DNA of 64,000 nucleotides, taken from positions 1 to 64,000 of the forward strand of contig PXDB01000079.1 in assembly GCA_003565155.1 (NCBI GenBank), given 5' to 3'. The stretch comes from Nitriliruptoraceae bacterium. GTDB taxonomy: Bacteria > Actinomycetota > Nitriliruptoria > Nitriliruptorales > Nitriliruptoraceae. The number at the start of each line of letters is the position of its first letter. Within the stretch, counting starts at the first letter, position 1. Made by a program: the position numbers and the translations under genes. Shown in pieces: positions 25,249 through 35,046 of this stretch. The notes under the pieces were generated by a model that saw only the letters and a list, made by a program, of their open reading frames with translations, was not told the origin of the DNA and did no database searches.

Positions 25249-26550
25249 ATGCGCAAGTTCACCCCGATCGCAGCCCTGGTGGCGCTCGCGGTCCTGCTCG
25301 CCGCCTGCGGCGGCGACAACGGCGACGACACCGGCGCCGCGACCGACGACAACGGCACGCAGGCCAGCGGTGAGGACATCACCCTGAACCTCTGGACCTT
25401 CGGCAACTTCGGCTACGACGAGTTGATCGAGGAGTACGAGGCGGACAACCCCGGCATCACCATCGAGACCCTGATCCAGGAGTTCGACCCGCACCACGAC
25501 GCGCTGGTGACCTCCATCGCCGCGGGCAGCGGTGGTCCGGACATCGCGGCCGTCGAGGTGGCTTTCATCGGCGCCTTCACCAACGAGGCGGAGTCCTTCG
25601 TCAACGTCCTCGACTACGGGGCCGAGGAGATCCGGGACGACTACCTCGACTGGAAGTGGGACCAGGCCACGACGCTGGACGGCTCGGCCACCATCGGGCT
25701 GCCCACCGACGTCGGCGGCATGGCGATCTGCTACCGCAGCGACCTGTTCGAGGAGGCCGGCCTGCCGACCGACCGCGACGAGGTCTCCGCGCTCTGGGAG
25801 AACTCCTGGGAGGACTACATCGAGGTCGGGAAGCAGTACAAGGAGGCCACCGGCCGCGACTTCATCGACAACGAGGGCCTGCTCTGGGACGCCGTTGTCA
25901 ACCAGTCACCGGAGACCTACTACGACAGCGATGGTGAGCTGATCTACGCCGACAGCGAGCAGGTCCGCTACGCCTGGGACATCGTCGTCTCCGCACTCGA
26001 GGCGGAGATCGACGCCAAGACCCCGGCCTGGAGCGCCGAGTGGAACGCAGGGATGAACAACGGTGACTTCGCCGTGCTGACCTGCCCTGCCTGGATGCGT
26101 GGCTACGTCGAGGACCAGGCACCCGACACCGCCGGGAACTGGGACATCGCGACCGTGCCGGAGGGCGGCGGGAACTGGGGCGGTTCGCACCTGGTGATCC
26201 CGGCCCAGTCGGAGCACCCCCAGGAGGCCTACGACTTCATGTCCTGGATCCTCGCCCCCGAGCAGCAGCTGCGGGTCTTCGAGGGCACCGGCAACTTCCC
26301 CTCCACCCCCGAGGTCTTCGACTCGGAGCCGATGCGGGAGTTCGTCAGCGACTTCTTCAGCGGCGCCCCGCTCGGTGAGATCTACGCCGACAACGCCCTG
26401 GACGTCGTCGCCCAGAACATCGGCCCGAACTACAACCTGATCAACCAGGAGTTCGGCGAGGCCCTCAACCGCATCTCTGACGGCATCGAGTCGCCTGAGG
26501 ATGCGTGGGAGACCGCGCTGGACAACATCGCCCGCGAGTTGGGCTTCTAG
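25249..26550 (+). CDS. cebE: sugar ABC transporter binding lipoprotein (CebE-like)
   Basis: The 433-residue family 1 extracellular solute-binding lipoprotein has lipobox LLAAC, then a typical LNLWTFGNFGYDELIEEYEA start, PTDVGGMAICYRSDLFEEAG and GNWGGSHLVIPAQSEHPQEA. It captures the oligosaccharide, likely cellobiose or cello-oligosaccharides, for the two permeases that follow. ATG at 25249 is preferred to an in-frame upstream start at 25222 because AGGAGG precedes it. Both CebR operators 3 and 4 lie upstream. No ATPase is encoded; a shared MsiK-type ATPase elsewhere is expected for this family. Confidence 0.88.
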   Translation: MRKFTPIAALVALAVLLAACGGDNGDDTGAATDDNGTQASGEDITLNLWTFGNFGYDELIEEYEADNPGITIETLIQEFDPHHDALVTSIAAGSGGPDIAAVEVAFIGAFTNEAESFVNVLDYGAEEIRDDYLDWKWDQATTLDGSATIGLPTDVGGMAICYRSDLFEEAGLPTDRDEVSALWENSWEDYIEVGKQYKEATGRDFIDNEGLLWDAVVNQSPETYYDSDGELIYADSEQVRYAWDIVVSALEAEIDAKTPAWSAEWNAGMNNGDFAVLTCPAWMRGYVEDQAPDTAGNWDIATVPEGGGNWGGSHLVIPAQSEHPQEAYDFMSWILAPEQQLRVFEGTGNFPSTPEVFDSEPMREFVSDFFSGAPLGEIYADNALDVVAQNIGPNYNLINQEFGEALNRISDGIESPEDAWETALDNIARELGF

Positions 26551-26556
26551 CTCGAC

Positions 26557-26595
26557 GGTCGGCGGCTGGGGCTTCTCACGGCCCAGCCGCCGACC
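26557..26595 (+). other. 14-bp intercistronic hairpin after cebE
   Basis: GGTCGGCGGCTGGG (26557-26570) pairs perfectly with CCCAGCCGCCGACC (26582-26595) around 11 bases, between the binding-protein and first permease genes. Such hairpins commonly stabilise the binding-protein mRNA or reduce readthrough, giving more binding protein than permease. Confidence 0.7.
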
Positions 26596-26646
26596 CCTTG
26601 CACCGTCACATGCCGCCGGGAGCTGGCGGCGGGGAGGAGCACCACC

Positions 26647-27696
26647 GTGAGCGCAACGAGCGAGGCGCTCGTCGGCTCGGCTGTCGACGAGGACCAACCA
26701 CCACCGCGCAGGAAGCGGCGATCGTCGCTGCACGGACCTGCGCACGAGGAGCCGTGGGCTCCGTACCTGTTCATCTCACCCTTCTTCATCCTGTTCTCCA
26801 TCTTCGGCGTCTTCACCCTCCTCTACACCTTCTGGGTCTCCCTGCACGACTGGAGCCTGCTGGGCGGTATGAACGCCTTCGTCGGCCTCGAGAACTACGC
26901 CCGGCTGTTCGAGGACCCGCGCTTCCTCAGGGCCACCGTCAACACCTTCTCCATGCTGCTGCTGTCGACGGTTCCCCAGATGGCCATGGCACTGGTGCTG
27001 GCTGAGATCCTCAACGACCGGCTGCTGCGCGGGTCCCACCTGTTCCGCAGCGGACTGTTGGTCCCCAACATCACCTCGGTCGTGGCCATCGCGATCGTCT
27101 TCCAGTCGTTGTTCGCCCGGCAGAACGGGCTGATCAACGCCGTCATCCAGCTGCTCGGCTTCGAGCCCCTGAACTGGCACGCCGGCCGCCTGAGCTCCCA
27201 CATCGCCATCGCCTCGATGGTCAACTGGCAGTTCACCGGCTTCAACACCCTCATCTTCCTGGCCGCCCTCCAGGCGATCCCACTGAGCTACTACGAGGCG
27301 GCGCAGATCGACGGTGCGAACCGCATCCAGCGCTTCTTCCGCATCTCCCTGCCGCTACTGCGGCCCGCGATCCTGTTCGCCGTGGTCCTGTCGGTGATCG
27401 GGCAGCTCCAGCTGTTCGCCCAGCCGATGCTCTTCGGCGCCGGCGCCGGAAGTACCAGCGGTGGCAACGACAACCAGTACCTCACGGTGCTGCTGTACCT
27501 GTACGGCCAGGCGTTCCAGCAACCCTTCCGGTTCGGCTACTCGGCCGCGATCGCGTGGACGCTGGTGATCATGTCCGCGGTCGCCGCGGCGCTGGTGTTC
27601 GGCGTGAACGCACTGCTCGACCGCCGCGAGGACCGGGCGGAGCGTCTGCACCGGAAGGCCGTCGCCGCCCGTCGCAACAAGGAGGTGTCCCGATGA
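26647..27696 (+). CDS. cebF: sugar ABC permease 1 (CebF-like)
   Basis: MalF-type inner membrane component of 349 residues with six main helices and the EAA loop (YYEAAQIDGANRIQRFFRIS) that contacts the ATPase. The GTG at 26647 follows GGGGAGG. An N-terminal cytoplasmic tail of about 40 residues precedes the first helix (LFISPFFILFSIFGVF). It pairs with the permease that overlaps its stop. Confidence 0.9.
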   Translation: MSATSEALVGSAVDEDQPPPRRKRRSSLHGPAHEEPWAPYLFISPFFILFSIFGVFTLLYTFWVSLHDWSLLGGMNAFVGLENYARLFEDPRFLRATVNTFSMLLLSTVPQMAMALVLAEILNDRLLRGSHLFRSGLLVPNITSVVAIAIVFQSLFARQNGLINAVIQLLGFEPLNWHAGRLSSHIAIASMVNWQFTGFNTLIFLAALQAIPLSYYEAAQIDGANRIQRFFRISLPLLRPAILFAVVLSVIGQLQLFAQPMLFGAGAGSTSGGNDNQYLTVLLYLYGQAFQQPFRFGYSAAIAWTLVIMSAVAAALVFGVNALLDRREDRAERLHRKAVAARRNKEVSR

Positions 27697-28613
27697 CCAC
27701 GCTTGAGAAGGTCACGACCCGCGGTAACGGGTCGAACGGTGGTTCCGACGCCATCCTCAAGGAGCGTTCCCCGCTGGTGCGCGGCGCGAACGCGGTGCGG
27801 CGTTCGGGGGTGAAGTACACGATCCTCGGGCTCGCGCTCGCGGTCTCGGTGTTCCCCTTCTACTGGATGTTCGTGGTCGCCTCCAACAGCAACGCGGTGA
27901 TGAGCCAGTTCCCCCCCCGGGTCATCCCCGGGCCGAACTTCCTCACTAACGCCCAGCTCGCGTTGGAGGGCGTGCCCTTCGTCACGGCCCTGCTGAACTC
28001 CTTCGTCGTCGCCTCGGCGATCACCATCTCCGTGCTGTTCTTCAGCACCATGGCCGGGTTCGCCTTCGCGAAGATGCGGTTCCGTGGACGCGGGGGTCTG
28101 TTCACCTTCGTCCTCGGCACCATGCTGGTGCCACAGCAACTCGGCCTGATCCCGCTGTTCATCCTGATGGGCTACTTCGGATGGATCGGTGACCTGCGTG
28201 CGGTGATCGTGCCCTCCCTGGTGACCGCCTTCGGGGTGTTCTGGATGCGGCAGGTCGTGGCCGGCTCGGTCCCCGACGAGCTGCTGGAGGCCGCGCGCAT
28301 GGACGGCTGCTCGATCTTCCTCATGGTCCGTCACGTGGTGTGGCCCTCCGTCGCACCCGGTGCGGCGGTGCTCGGCCTCTACACCTTCCTGTTCGCCTGG
28401 AACGACTTCCTGTGGCCCCTGGTCGTGCTCGGCAACAACCCGTCGAGCCACACGATCCAGATCGCGCTCAGGACCCTGAGTGACACCTACTACGTCAACT
28501 ACAGCATGGTCATGGCGGGCACGCTGCTCAGCGTGGTCCCTCTGATGATCGTGTTCGTGCTCTTCTCCCGGCAGATGGTCGCCGGTGCGATGGATGGTGC
28601 GGTCAAGGGCTGA
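27693..28613 (+). CDS. cebG: sugar ABC permease 2 (CebG-like)
   Basis: MalG-type permease of 306 residues, with the EAA loop (LLEAARMDGCSIFLMVRHVV) and several hydrophobic helices including VFPFYWMFVVAS. The ATG at 27693 overlaps the stop of the previous permease (ATGA) and has GGAGG upstream, so the two are made as a pair. Confidence 0.9.
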   Translation: MTTLEKVTTRGNGSNGGSDAILKERSPLVRGANAVRRSGVKYTILGLALAVSVFPFYWMFVVASNSNAVMSQFPPRVIPGPNFLTNAQLALEGVPFVTALLNSFVVASAITISVLFFSTMAGFAFAKMRFRGRGGLFTFVLGTMLVPQQLGLIPLFILMGYFGWIGDLRAVIVPSLVTAFGVFWMRQVVAGSVPDELLEAARMDGCSIFLMVRHVVWPSVAPGAAVLGLYTFLFAWNDFLWPLVVLGNNPSSHTIQIALRTLSDTYYVNYSMVMAGTLLSVVPLMIVFVLFSRQMVAGAMDGAVKG

Positions 28614-28632
28614 CCAGGCACTCGCGACATCC

Positions 28633-28667
28633 CGGGCGCCGCGGTGAGAGACTGGCCGCGGCGCCCG
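28633..28667 (+). other. 12-bp intercistronic hairpin before the large enzyme gene
   Basis: CGGGCGCCGCGG (28633-28644) and CCGCGGCGCCCG (28656-28667) pair perfectly around 11 bases, between the second permease and the 1110-residue enzyme. It is probably a partial terminator or mRNA stabiliser that sets transporter and enzyme levels apart. Confidence 0.6.
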
Positions 28668-28692
28668 CTCCGATACCAGGAAAGAGGAACCG

Positions 28693-31600
28693 ATGGACCA
28701 GCCCGCGACGGGAAGACTCATCGAGGTGGACGGCCAGCGGTGGTACCGCATCGAGCACCTCGAGGCGATGCCGCCCTTCCTGACCACGGTGGTGTCCGAC
28801 AGCGATCTGTGGCTGTTCGTCTCCAGTGCCGGTCCGCTGACCGCCGGACGGGTGGACGCCGACCACGCGCTGCTGCCGTACGAGACCGACGACCGTCTCC
28901 ATCGTGCCGTCGGGGTCTCCGGGCCGGTCACGGTGCTGGCCCGGGGCGACGGCCCGGCGCGCGAGGTGTGGCGACCCTTCGCGCGCCGGGTGGAGCCGGG
29001 GTGCGCCCGGGCGCTGGAGAAGCACGAGCTCGGCACGGCACTGACCTTCGAGGAGGTCAACGCCCGGTGGGGTCTGCGGGTGCGCATGACCTGGGAGCCC
29101 TCGCGGGCCTACGGCTGGGTCCGACGCGTGGAGCTGACCGACCTCACAGGTGACGGCGCCGAGGTGGAGGTCACCGACGGTCTGCTGGACGTGATGCCCG
29201 CGGGCATCGACGCGGAGACCGAGCGGCGCGCCTCCAACCTCGCCGACGCCTACAAGCGCTCCGAGTCGGGCCCTTGGGGTACGGCAGCGGTCTATGCCCT
29301 CGAGTCCGGCATCACCGATCGCGCCGAGCCCTCCGAAGCCCTGTCCGCGACGCTGGTGTGGTCGCACGGGCTCGATGCGGCCGAGGTCCATCTCGACGAG
29401 GGCGTGCTCGCGGACGCCATCGAGGGCAGGGACCGGGAACCCATCTCGCTGCTGACCGGCCGTCGCGGGTCCTACCTCCTGCGCGGACGTGCCGCGGTGC
29501 CGGCCGGTGGGACGAGCACCTGGATGCTCGTCGCCGACACCGGGCTGGGGCACGCGCAGTTGCACGACCGGCTGCTGGTGGCCACCGACCCTACGGCCGG
29601 CGAAGCGGTGCGCGCCGACGTTGAGGCCGGCGCGGTCCACCTCGGTGGGCTGCTGGCCGCTGCGGACGCCCGACAGCGGACCGCTGACCCCGTCGCGGAC
29701 GCCCACCACCTCTCGAACGTGCTGTTCAACAGCATGCGGGGTGGGATCTTCGTCGACGGCTACGAGGTCGACACCGCCGACCTCGGACGGTTCCTCGCGG
29801 TACGCAACCGCGACGTCCACGTGCACCACGCGATGGCGATCAGCGCGCTCGGCGACCGCACGGACCGCGGGTCGCTGCTGCAGTTCGCCGAAGCGCAGGG
29901 CGACCCCGATCTGCTCCGACTGGTGCTCGAGTACCTGCCGCTGGCTTTCTCGCGGCGCCACGGCGACCCCAGCCGGCCGTGGAACCGCTTCTCGATCCGG
30001 GTGACCGACGAGGAGGGCAACCCCCTGCTCCGCCACGAGGGTAACTGGCGCGACATCTTCCAGAACTGGGAGGCGCTGCTGCGCTCCTACCCCCGCTACC
30101 TCGCGGGCGTGGTCGCGACCTTCGTCAACGCCAGCACCGCCGACGGGCACAACCCCTACCGGATCGCCCGGGAGGGCATCGACTGGGAGGTCCCCGACCC
30201 GGAGGATCCGTGGAGCAACATCGGGTACTGGGGCGATCACCAGATCGTCTACCTGCTGCGGCTGCTGGAGGGCTGGGAGGCCGCCGAGCCCGGCGCTCTG
30301 GCCTCCTGGTTGGATCGTGCGGTGTTCACCTACGCCGACGTGCCCTACCGCATCGCCGGGTACGAGCAGCTGCTCATCGATCCGCGGGACACCATCACCT
30401 TCGACGACGCGCGTGAGGCCGCGGTGGAGGAGCGCGTCGCCGCCACCGGCGCCGACGGCAAGCTGCTGGTCGCTGATGGTGACCTGGTCCGGGTCACGAT
30501 GGCGGAGAAGCTGCTGGTGCCCGCGCTGGCCAAGCTGTCCAGCTACGTGGCGGGTGGTGGCATCTGGATGCACACCCAGCGCCCGGAGTGGAACGATGCC
30601 AACAACGCCCTTGCCGGCTACGGCCTGTCGATGGTCACCCTGTACCAGCTGGAGCGCTACCTCGGTTTCCTCGAGGAGCAGCTGGTCGACGGCCGCGACG
30701 CACCCGTGATCATCAGTCGACCCGTGCACACGTGGCTGGCCGATCTCACCGACGCCCTGGCGAGCGTTGATCCGCAGGCGGCGGTGAGCGACCCGGCCGC
30801 GCGCCGCACGCTGCTGGACGCGCTCGGTCGCGCCGGTGCGGCGCACCGCGACCACCTCGATGCGGGGTTCGACACCACGACCACCCCGGTCGAGGTGGCG
30901 GAGGTCGCACGATTGCTGACCACGGCGCGGGACCACCTCGACGCGACGATCCGCGCAGCACGACGCGAGGACGGGCTCTACCACGCCTACAACCTGGTGG
31001 ACTTCCCCGACGACGACACCGCGGTGGTCGAGCACCTCCCGGCGATGCTCGAGGGCCAGGTCGCCGTGCTCGGCACCGCTGCGCTCACCGCGGCGAAGGT
31101 TGCTGACCTCGTCGACGCGCTGTACGACTCCGCGCTCTACCGCGCCGACCAGGACTCCTTCCTGCTGTACCCCATCCCCGAGCGGCCGGGCTTCCTGGAG
31201 CGCAACACGATCCCCGCCGATGCGGTCGCCGCACACCCGGTGCTCGAGCGGCTCGTGCAGGGGCGTGCCGGCATCATCCAGCGCGATGCGAGCGGCAACC
31301 TGCACTTCCGTGCCGACCTGACGAACGCGGCTGCGCTCGGCGCGGCCATGGCGCAGGCCGGCTGGTCCGAGGCCGAGCAGGCCGAGGTCCAGCAGGTGTA
31401 CGAGCGACTGTTCAACCACCACGCCTTCACGGGCCGGTCCGGCGGGATGCACGGCTACGAGGGCATCGGCTCCATCTACTGGCACATGGTGGCCAAGCTC
31501 CTGCTCGCCGTGCAGGAGCGCACCATCGAGGTCGAAGCACAGGGCGACGCCGCCCTGCACGACCGGCTGACGGGCTGCTACCGACGCCTCAGGGACGGGT

Positions 31601-32025
31601 TCGGGTTCCGCAAGGACCCGGCGACCTACGGCGCCTTCCCCACCGACTGCTACTCCCACACCCCGGCCCACGCCGGTGCGCAACAGCCGGGCATGACCGG
31701 CCAGGTCAAGGAGGAGGTCCTCAGCCGCGGTGGGGAGCTCGGCCTGCGTCTGAGCGACGGCCGGCTCTCCCTCGGGGTGCCCCTGCTCCCCGACGGGGAG
31801 CTGTGGGCCGAGCTCGGTGACGGCCAACGGGGCTTGGAGGCCACCTTCTGCGCCACGCCGATCCGGGTGCTGCTCGCCAGCGAGGACGGCGTCAGGGTCA
31901 GCCGGGCCGACGGCAGCGTCGAGCAGCGCGGTGGCCGGTCCCTGACCGCCGAGGAGACCGCCGCCATCCTCGACCGCGACGGCGCGATCACGCGACTGGA
32001 GTTCTCCGTCGCCCGCAGCGCCTGA
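28693..32025 (+). CDS. large GH94-like carbohydrate-active enzyme of unassigned function
   Basis: The 1110-residue protein has no signal peptide, so it acts in the cytoplasm. The first third looks beta-rich, like the N-terminal domain of clan GH-Q proteins. The central part has motifs expected of an (alpha/alpha)6 barrel: GNWRDIFQNWEALL (about 450), SNIGYWGDHQIVYLLRLLEG (about 507) and RPEWNDANNALAGYG (about 628), which recalls the acidic DWND motif of GH94 phosphorylases. It is not a plain cellobiose phosphorylase, being longer and with different spacing. Its place between the ceb permeases and a GH3 beta-glucosidase indicates a beta-glucan oligosaccharide substrate; hydrolysis or phosphorolysis cannot be told apart here. 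It lacks a recognised product name. Confidence 0.65.
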   Translation: MDQPATGRLIEVDGQRWYRIEHLEAMPPFLTTVVSDSDLWLFVSSAGPLTAGRVDADHALLPYETDDRLHRAVGVSGPVTVLARGDGPAREVWRPFARRVEPGCARALEKHELGTALTFEEVNARWGLRVRMTWEPSRAYGWVRRVELTDLTGDGAEVEVTDGLLDVMPAGIDAETERRASNLADAYKRSESGPWGTAAVYALESGITDRAEPSEALSATLVWSHGLDAAEVHLDEGVLADAIEGRDREPISLLTGRRGSYLLRGRAAVPAGGTSTWMLVADTGLGHAQLHDRLLVATDPTAGEAVRADVEAGAVHLGGLLAAADARQRTADPVADAHHLSNVLFNSMRGGIFVDGYEVDTADLGRFLAVRNRDVHVHHAMAISALGDRTDRGSLLQFAEAQGDPDLLRLVLEYLPLAFSRRHGDPSRPWNRFSIRVTDEEGNPLLRHEGNWRDIFQNWEALLRSYPRYLAGVVATFVNASTADGHNPYRIAREGIDWEVPDPEDPWSNIGYWGDHQIVYLLRLLEGWEAAEPGALASWLDRAVFTYADVPYRIAGYEQLLIDPRDTITFDDAREAAVEERVAATGADGKLLVADGDLVRVTMAEKLLVPALAKLSSYVAGGGIWMHTQRPEWNDANNALAGYGLSMVTLYQLERYLGFLEEQLVDGRDAPVIISRPVHTWLADLTDALASVDPQAAVSDPAARRTLLDALGRAGAAHRDHLDAGFDTTTTPVEVAEVARLLTTARDHLDATIRAARREDGLYHAYNLVDFPDDDTAVVEHLPAMLEGQVAVLGTAALTAAKVADLVDALYDSALYRADQDSFLLYPIPERPGFLERNTIPADAVAAHPVLERLVQGRAGIIQRDASGNLHFRADLTNAAALGAAMAQAGWSEAEQAEVQQVYERLFNHHAFTGRSGGMHGYEGIGSIYWHMVAKLLLAVQERTIEVEAQGDAALHDRLTGCYRRLRDGFGFRKDPATYGAFPTDCYSHTPAHAGAQQPGMTGQVKEEVLSRGGELGLRLSDGRLSLGVPLLPDGELWAELGDGQRGLEATFCATPIRVLLASEDGVRVSRADGSVEQRGGRSLTAEETAAILDRDGAITRLEFSVARSA

Positions 32026-32113
32026 CCGGCGCACCCACGGGGTGACCGCCACAGTCGTGGCTGGTGCGGCACCCCACCGACCCCACACCGACCGCGTGCA
32101 CGAGGAGCGCCCG

Positions 32114-33898
32114 ATGACCCTGCCCACCGTCACCAGCCGTGTCGACGACCTCCTCGCGCGGATGACCCTCGAGGAGCGGATCGGCCAGATCACCCAGGTC
32201 GACCGCACCGCCATCACGCCCGAGGAGGTGGCGGAGTACGCCATCGGCTCGGTGCTGTCGGGCGGCGGTGGGAACCCGGAACCGAACACCCCGACGGCCT
32301 GGCGCGCCATGGTCGACAGCTACGTCGAGGCATCGCGCCGTTCGCGTCTCGGCGTCCCGCTGCTCTACGGCACCGACGCGGTCCACGGGCACAACAACGT
32401 GGTCGGTGCCACGATCTTCCCGCACAACATCGGGCTGGGCGCGGCGGGGGATCCCGCGTTGGTCCGTGCCATCGGTCGTGCCACGGCCATCGAGACCGCC
32501 GCGACGGGGGCGCGCTGGACCTTCGCACCCACCGTCGCCGTGCCCCAGGATCCCCGCTGGGGGCGGACCTACGAGGGGTACGGACAGGACCCGGCCCTGG
32601 TCGCCCGCCTGGGCACCGCGCTCGTCGACGGGTTGCAGGGCGACGCGGAGGTCATCGATGTCTTGGCCTGTGCAAAGCATTTCATCGCGGACGGGGCTAC
32701 CACCTATGGCACGACCGGCGGTGCCCAGTGGGTGGAGTGGTGGCAGCGTTCCTACAGCATCCCCAACTGGCGGATCGACCAGGGGGATGCACGTATCGAC
32801 GAGGCCACCTTGCGTTCGGTCCACCTGCCGGCCTATCACGAGGTCGTCGGGCGGGGCGTGGGCAGTGTGATGGCGTCCTACTCCTCCTGGAACGGCGTCA
32901 AGGTCCACGGCCACCGGTGGCTGCTCACCGAGCTGCTCAAGGGGGAGCTGGGTTTCGAGGGGTTCGTGGTCAGCGACTACGTCGCGGTCGACCAGCTCAG
33001 CCCCGACTACCGCGAGGCGGTGGTGACCGCCCTGGAGGCGGGTGTGGACATGGTGATGGTGCCCTTCGACCACACCCGGTTCCGGGAGACGGTCCGTGAG
33101 GTGGTGTTGGCGGGGGAGCTGTCCGAGGAGCGGCTGAACGACGCCGTGCGGCGGATCCTGCGGGTCAAGGACGCGATGGGTCTGCTGGACGGACAGGAGC
33201 CGGCGCTGCCCCATCCCTCCGTGTTGGGCGCATCGGACCACCGGGCGCTCGCCCGTCGGGCTGCGCTTGCAGGAGCCGTCCTGTTGGCCGACGCGCACGA
33301 TGTCCTGCCCCTGACCGGGACGCCGAACGTGCTGCTGGCCGGCGCCGCTGCGGACGATGTCGGCCTGGCCTGCGGTGGGTGGACGATCGAGTGGTCAGGG
33401 CGCCGCGGGGCCATCACCCCTGGCCGCACCCTGGCGGACGGGCTCCGCGACCACCTCGGTGGCAGCCTCGCGGTGACCGGCGCCACCGCGGAGGACCTCT
33501 CCCCGCTCGATCAGATGGCCGCGGAGGTCGGTGTCGTCACCGTCCACGAGGAGCCCTACGCCGAGGGCATGGGCGATACGGCCACGCTGGTCCTGGATGC
33601 CGCGCAGCAGGCGCTGGTGGCCCGTGTGGCCGAGGTGGTGGACCGCGTGATCCTGGTGGTCTACGCCGGCCGTCCCTTGGTCCTGGGCCCGGCGCTCGAC
33701 CACGCGGACGCGGTCGTCGTCGCCTGGTTGCCGGGCAGCGAGGCCGACGGGCTGGCCGACCTGCTGGTCGGGGCCGCCCCCTTCCGGGGACGTCTGCCCG
33801 TGGACTGGCCCGCAGCCGATCCTGCCCCCGACGCGGGCCCCCCACAGGACCAGGCGCCGAGGTGGCGCCGCGGGCACGCCCACGGCGTGGCAGGCTGA
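32114..33898 (+). CDS. GH3 beta-glucosidase, intracellular
   Basis: The 594-residue glycoside hydrolase family 3 enzyme releases glucose from the non-reducing end of beta-glucosides. It has the GH3 barrel (GVPLLYGTDAVHGHNNVVGA, FAPTVAVPQDPRWGRTYEGY, LACAKHFIADGATTYGTTGG) with the nucleophile Asp in FVVSDYVAVDQL, where most relatives have SDW. The C-terminal GH3 domain follows. No signal peptide is seen, so imported oligosaccharides are the likely substrate. ATG at 32114 is preferred over an upstream in-frame start because GAGGAGC precedes it. Confidence 0.9.
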   Translation: MTLPTVTSRVDDLLARMTLEERIGQITQVDRTAITPEEVAEYAIGSVLSGGGGNPEPNTPTAWRAMVDSYVEASRRSRLGVPLLYGTDAVHGHNNVVGATIFPHNIGLGAAGDPALVRAIGRATAIETAATGARWTFAPTVAVPQDPRWGRTYEGYGQDPALVARLGTALVDGLQGDAEVIDVLACAKHFIADGATTYGTTGGAQWVEWWQRSYSIPNWRIDQGDARIDEATLRSVHLPAYHEVVGRGVGSVMASYSSWNGVKVHGHRWLLTELLKGELGFEGFVVSDYVAVDQLSPDYREAVVTALEAGVDMVMVPFDHTRFRETVREVVLAGELSEERLNDAVRRILRVKDAMGLLDGQEPALPHPSVLGASDHRALARRAALAGAVLLADAHDVLPLTGTPNVLLAGAAADDVGLACGGWTIEWSGRRGAITPGRTLADGLRDHLGGSLAVTGATAEDLSPLDQMAAEVGVVTVHEEPYAEGMGDTATLVLDAAQQALVARVAEVVDRVILVVYAGRPLVLGPALDHADAVVVAWLPGSEADGLADLLVGAAPFRGRLPVDWPAADPAPDAGPPQDQAPRWRRGHAHGVAG

Positions 33899-33980
33899 GG
33901 CGACACCCGCCCGACGACGCGTGATGCCGCCACGTCGCCGAGGGCCGCCAGGCGCCGACGGACGACCACCAGGGAGCCCC

Positions 33981-35024
33981 ATGGACAGCGAGCCCTTCGG
34001 TACCGCAGACGGTGCGTCGGCCCGTTGCTACACCCTCCAGGGGGCGGGAGGGCGCCTCGCCCGTGTCACCGACCACGGGGCCACCCTCGTGGCGGTGCAC
34101 GCCCCTGACCGCGACGGGGTGGTGGACGACCTGGTGTGCGGCTTCGACCGCGTGGAGGGCTACCGCGCCCCGGCCAACCCCTACTTCGGTGCGACCATCG
34201 GGCGGGTCGCCAACCGCATCGCCAACGGGCGTTTCACCCTCGAGGGCACGACCTACCAGCTCGCGTGCAACGAGCCGCCGCACCACCTGCACGGCGGCGC
34301 CGAGCGGTCCTTCGACAAGGTGGCGTGGGAGCTCGTGGACCACGCGAGCGACCGGGTGACCCTGCGCCACCGCTCGCCGGACGGGACCGAGGGCTACCCC
34401 GGCACCGTCGAGGTGGAGGCGACCTATGCGTTCGAGGACGACACCCTCGTGGTGCACTACCGGGCCACCACCGACGCGGTCACGCCCCTCAACCTCACCA
34501 ACCACGCCTACTGGAACCTGTCGGGGGCCGGCGCCGGGGACGTGCTCGATCATGCACTGACCGTGCTGGCCGATCGTTCCTCCGAGGTGGACGCGCACTT
34601 GATCCCCTCGGGCGACCTCCTGCCGGTCGACGGCACGCCGTTGGACCTTCGCTCGCCGTGCCGTCTCCGGGAGGGGGTCACCGCGCTGCGCGACGTCCCC
34701 GGGGCCGGTGGGTACGACCACAACCTGGTGCTCCAGGGCACGCCAGGCGAGGTACGGCCTGCTGCGGTGCTGCACGACCCGGACTCGGGTCGGGTCCTGG
34801 AGCTCTCCACCGACCAGCGGTGCCTCCAGGTGTACTCCGGGAACCAGCTGCACCCGCCGGTGGCCGGCAAAGGCGGGCACACCTACGGCCTGCACGGTGC
34901 CCTGTGTCTGGAGCCGCAGGGCTTCCCCGACGCGGTGAACCACCCCGACCTGCCCTCGGTGCTGCTCGCGCCGGACGAGGTCTACGAGCATCACACCAGG
35001 TTCCGGCTCACCGTCCGACCGTGA
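33981..35024 (+). CDS. galM: aldose 1-epimerase (galactose mutarotase)
   Basis: The 347-residue enzyme interconverts alpha and beta anomers of aldoses. It shows the mutarotase signature GATIGRVANRIANGRF, catalytic His residues in PPHHLHGG and LTNHAYWNLSG, and the catalytic Glu in CLEPQGFPDAVNHPDLPS. It lies 82 bp after the beta-glucosidase gene, where it would convert the beta-glucose released for glycolysis. Confidence 0.95.
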   Translation: MDSEPFGTADGASARCYTLQGAGGRLARVTDHGATLVAVHAPDRDGVVDDLVCGFDRVEGYRAPANPYFGATIGRVANRIANGRFTLEGTTYQLACNEPPHHLHGGAERSFDKVAWELVDHASDRVTLRHRSPDGTEGYPGTVEVEATYAFEDDTLVVHYRATTDAVTPLNLTNHAYWNLSGAGAGDVLDHALTVLADRSSEVDAHLIPSGDLLPVDGTPLDLRSPCRLREGVTALRDVPGAGGYDHNLVLQGTPGEVRPAAVLHDPDSGRVLELSTDQRCLQVYSGNQLHPPVAGKGGHTYGLHGALCLEPQGFPDAVNHPDLPSVLLAPDEVYEHHTRFRLTVRP

Positions 35025-35046
35025 GGTGCCGACCGCGGCGTCCGGG

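Noticed and set aside
28603-32310. 1235-codon minus-strand open frame
   Set aside because: Exactly antisense to the GH94-like enzyme, whose motifs, ribosome site and operon position are convincing.
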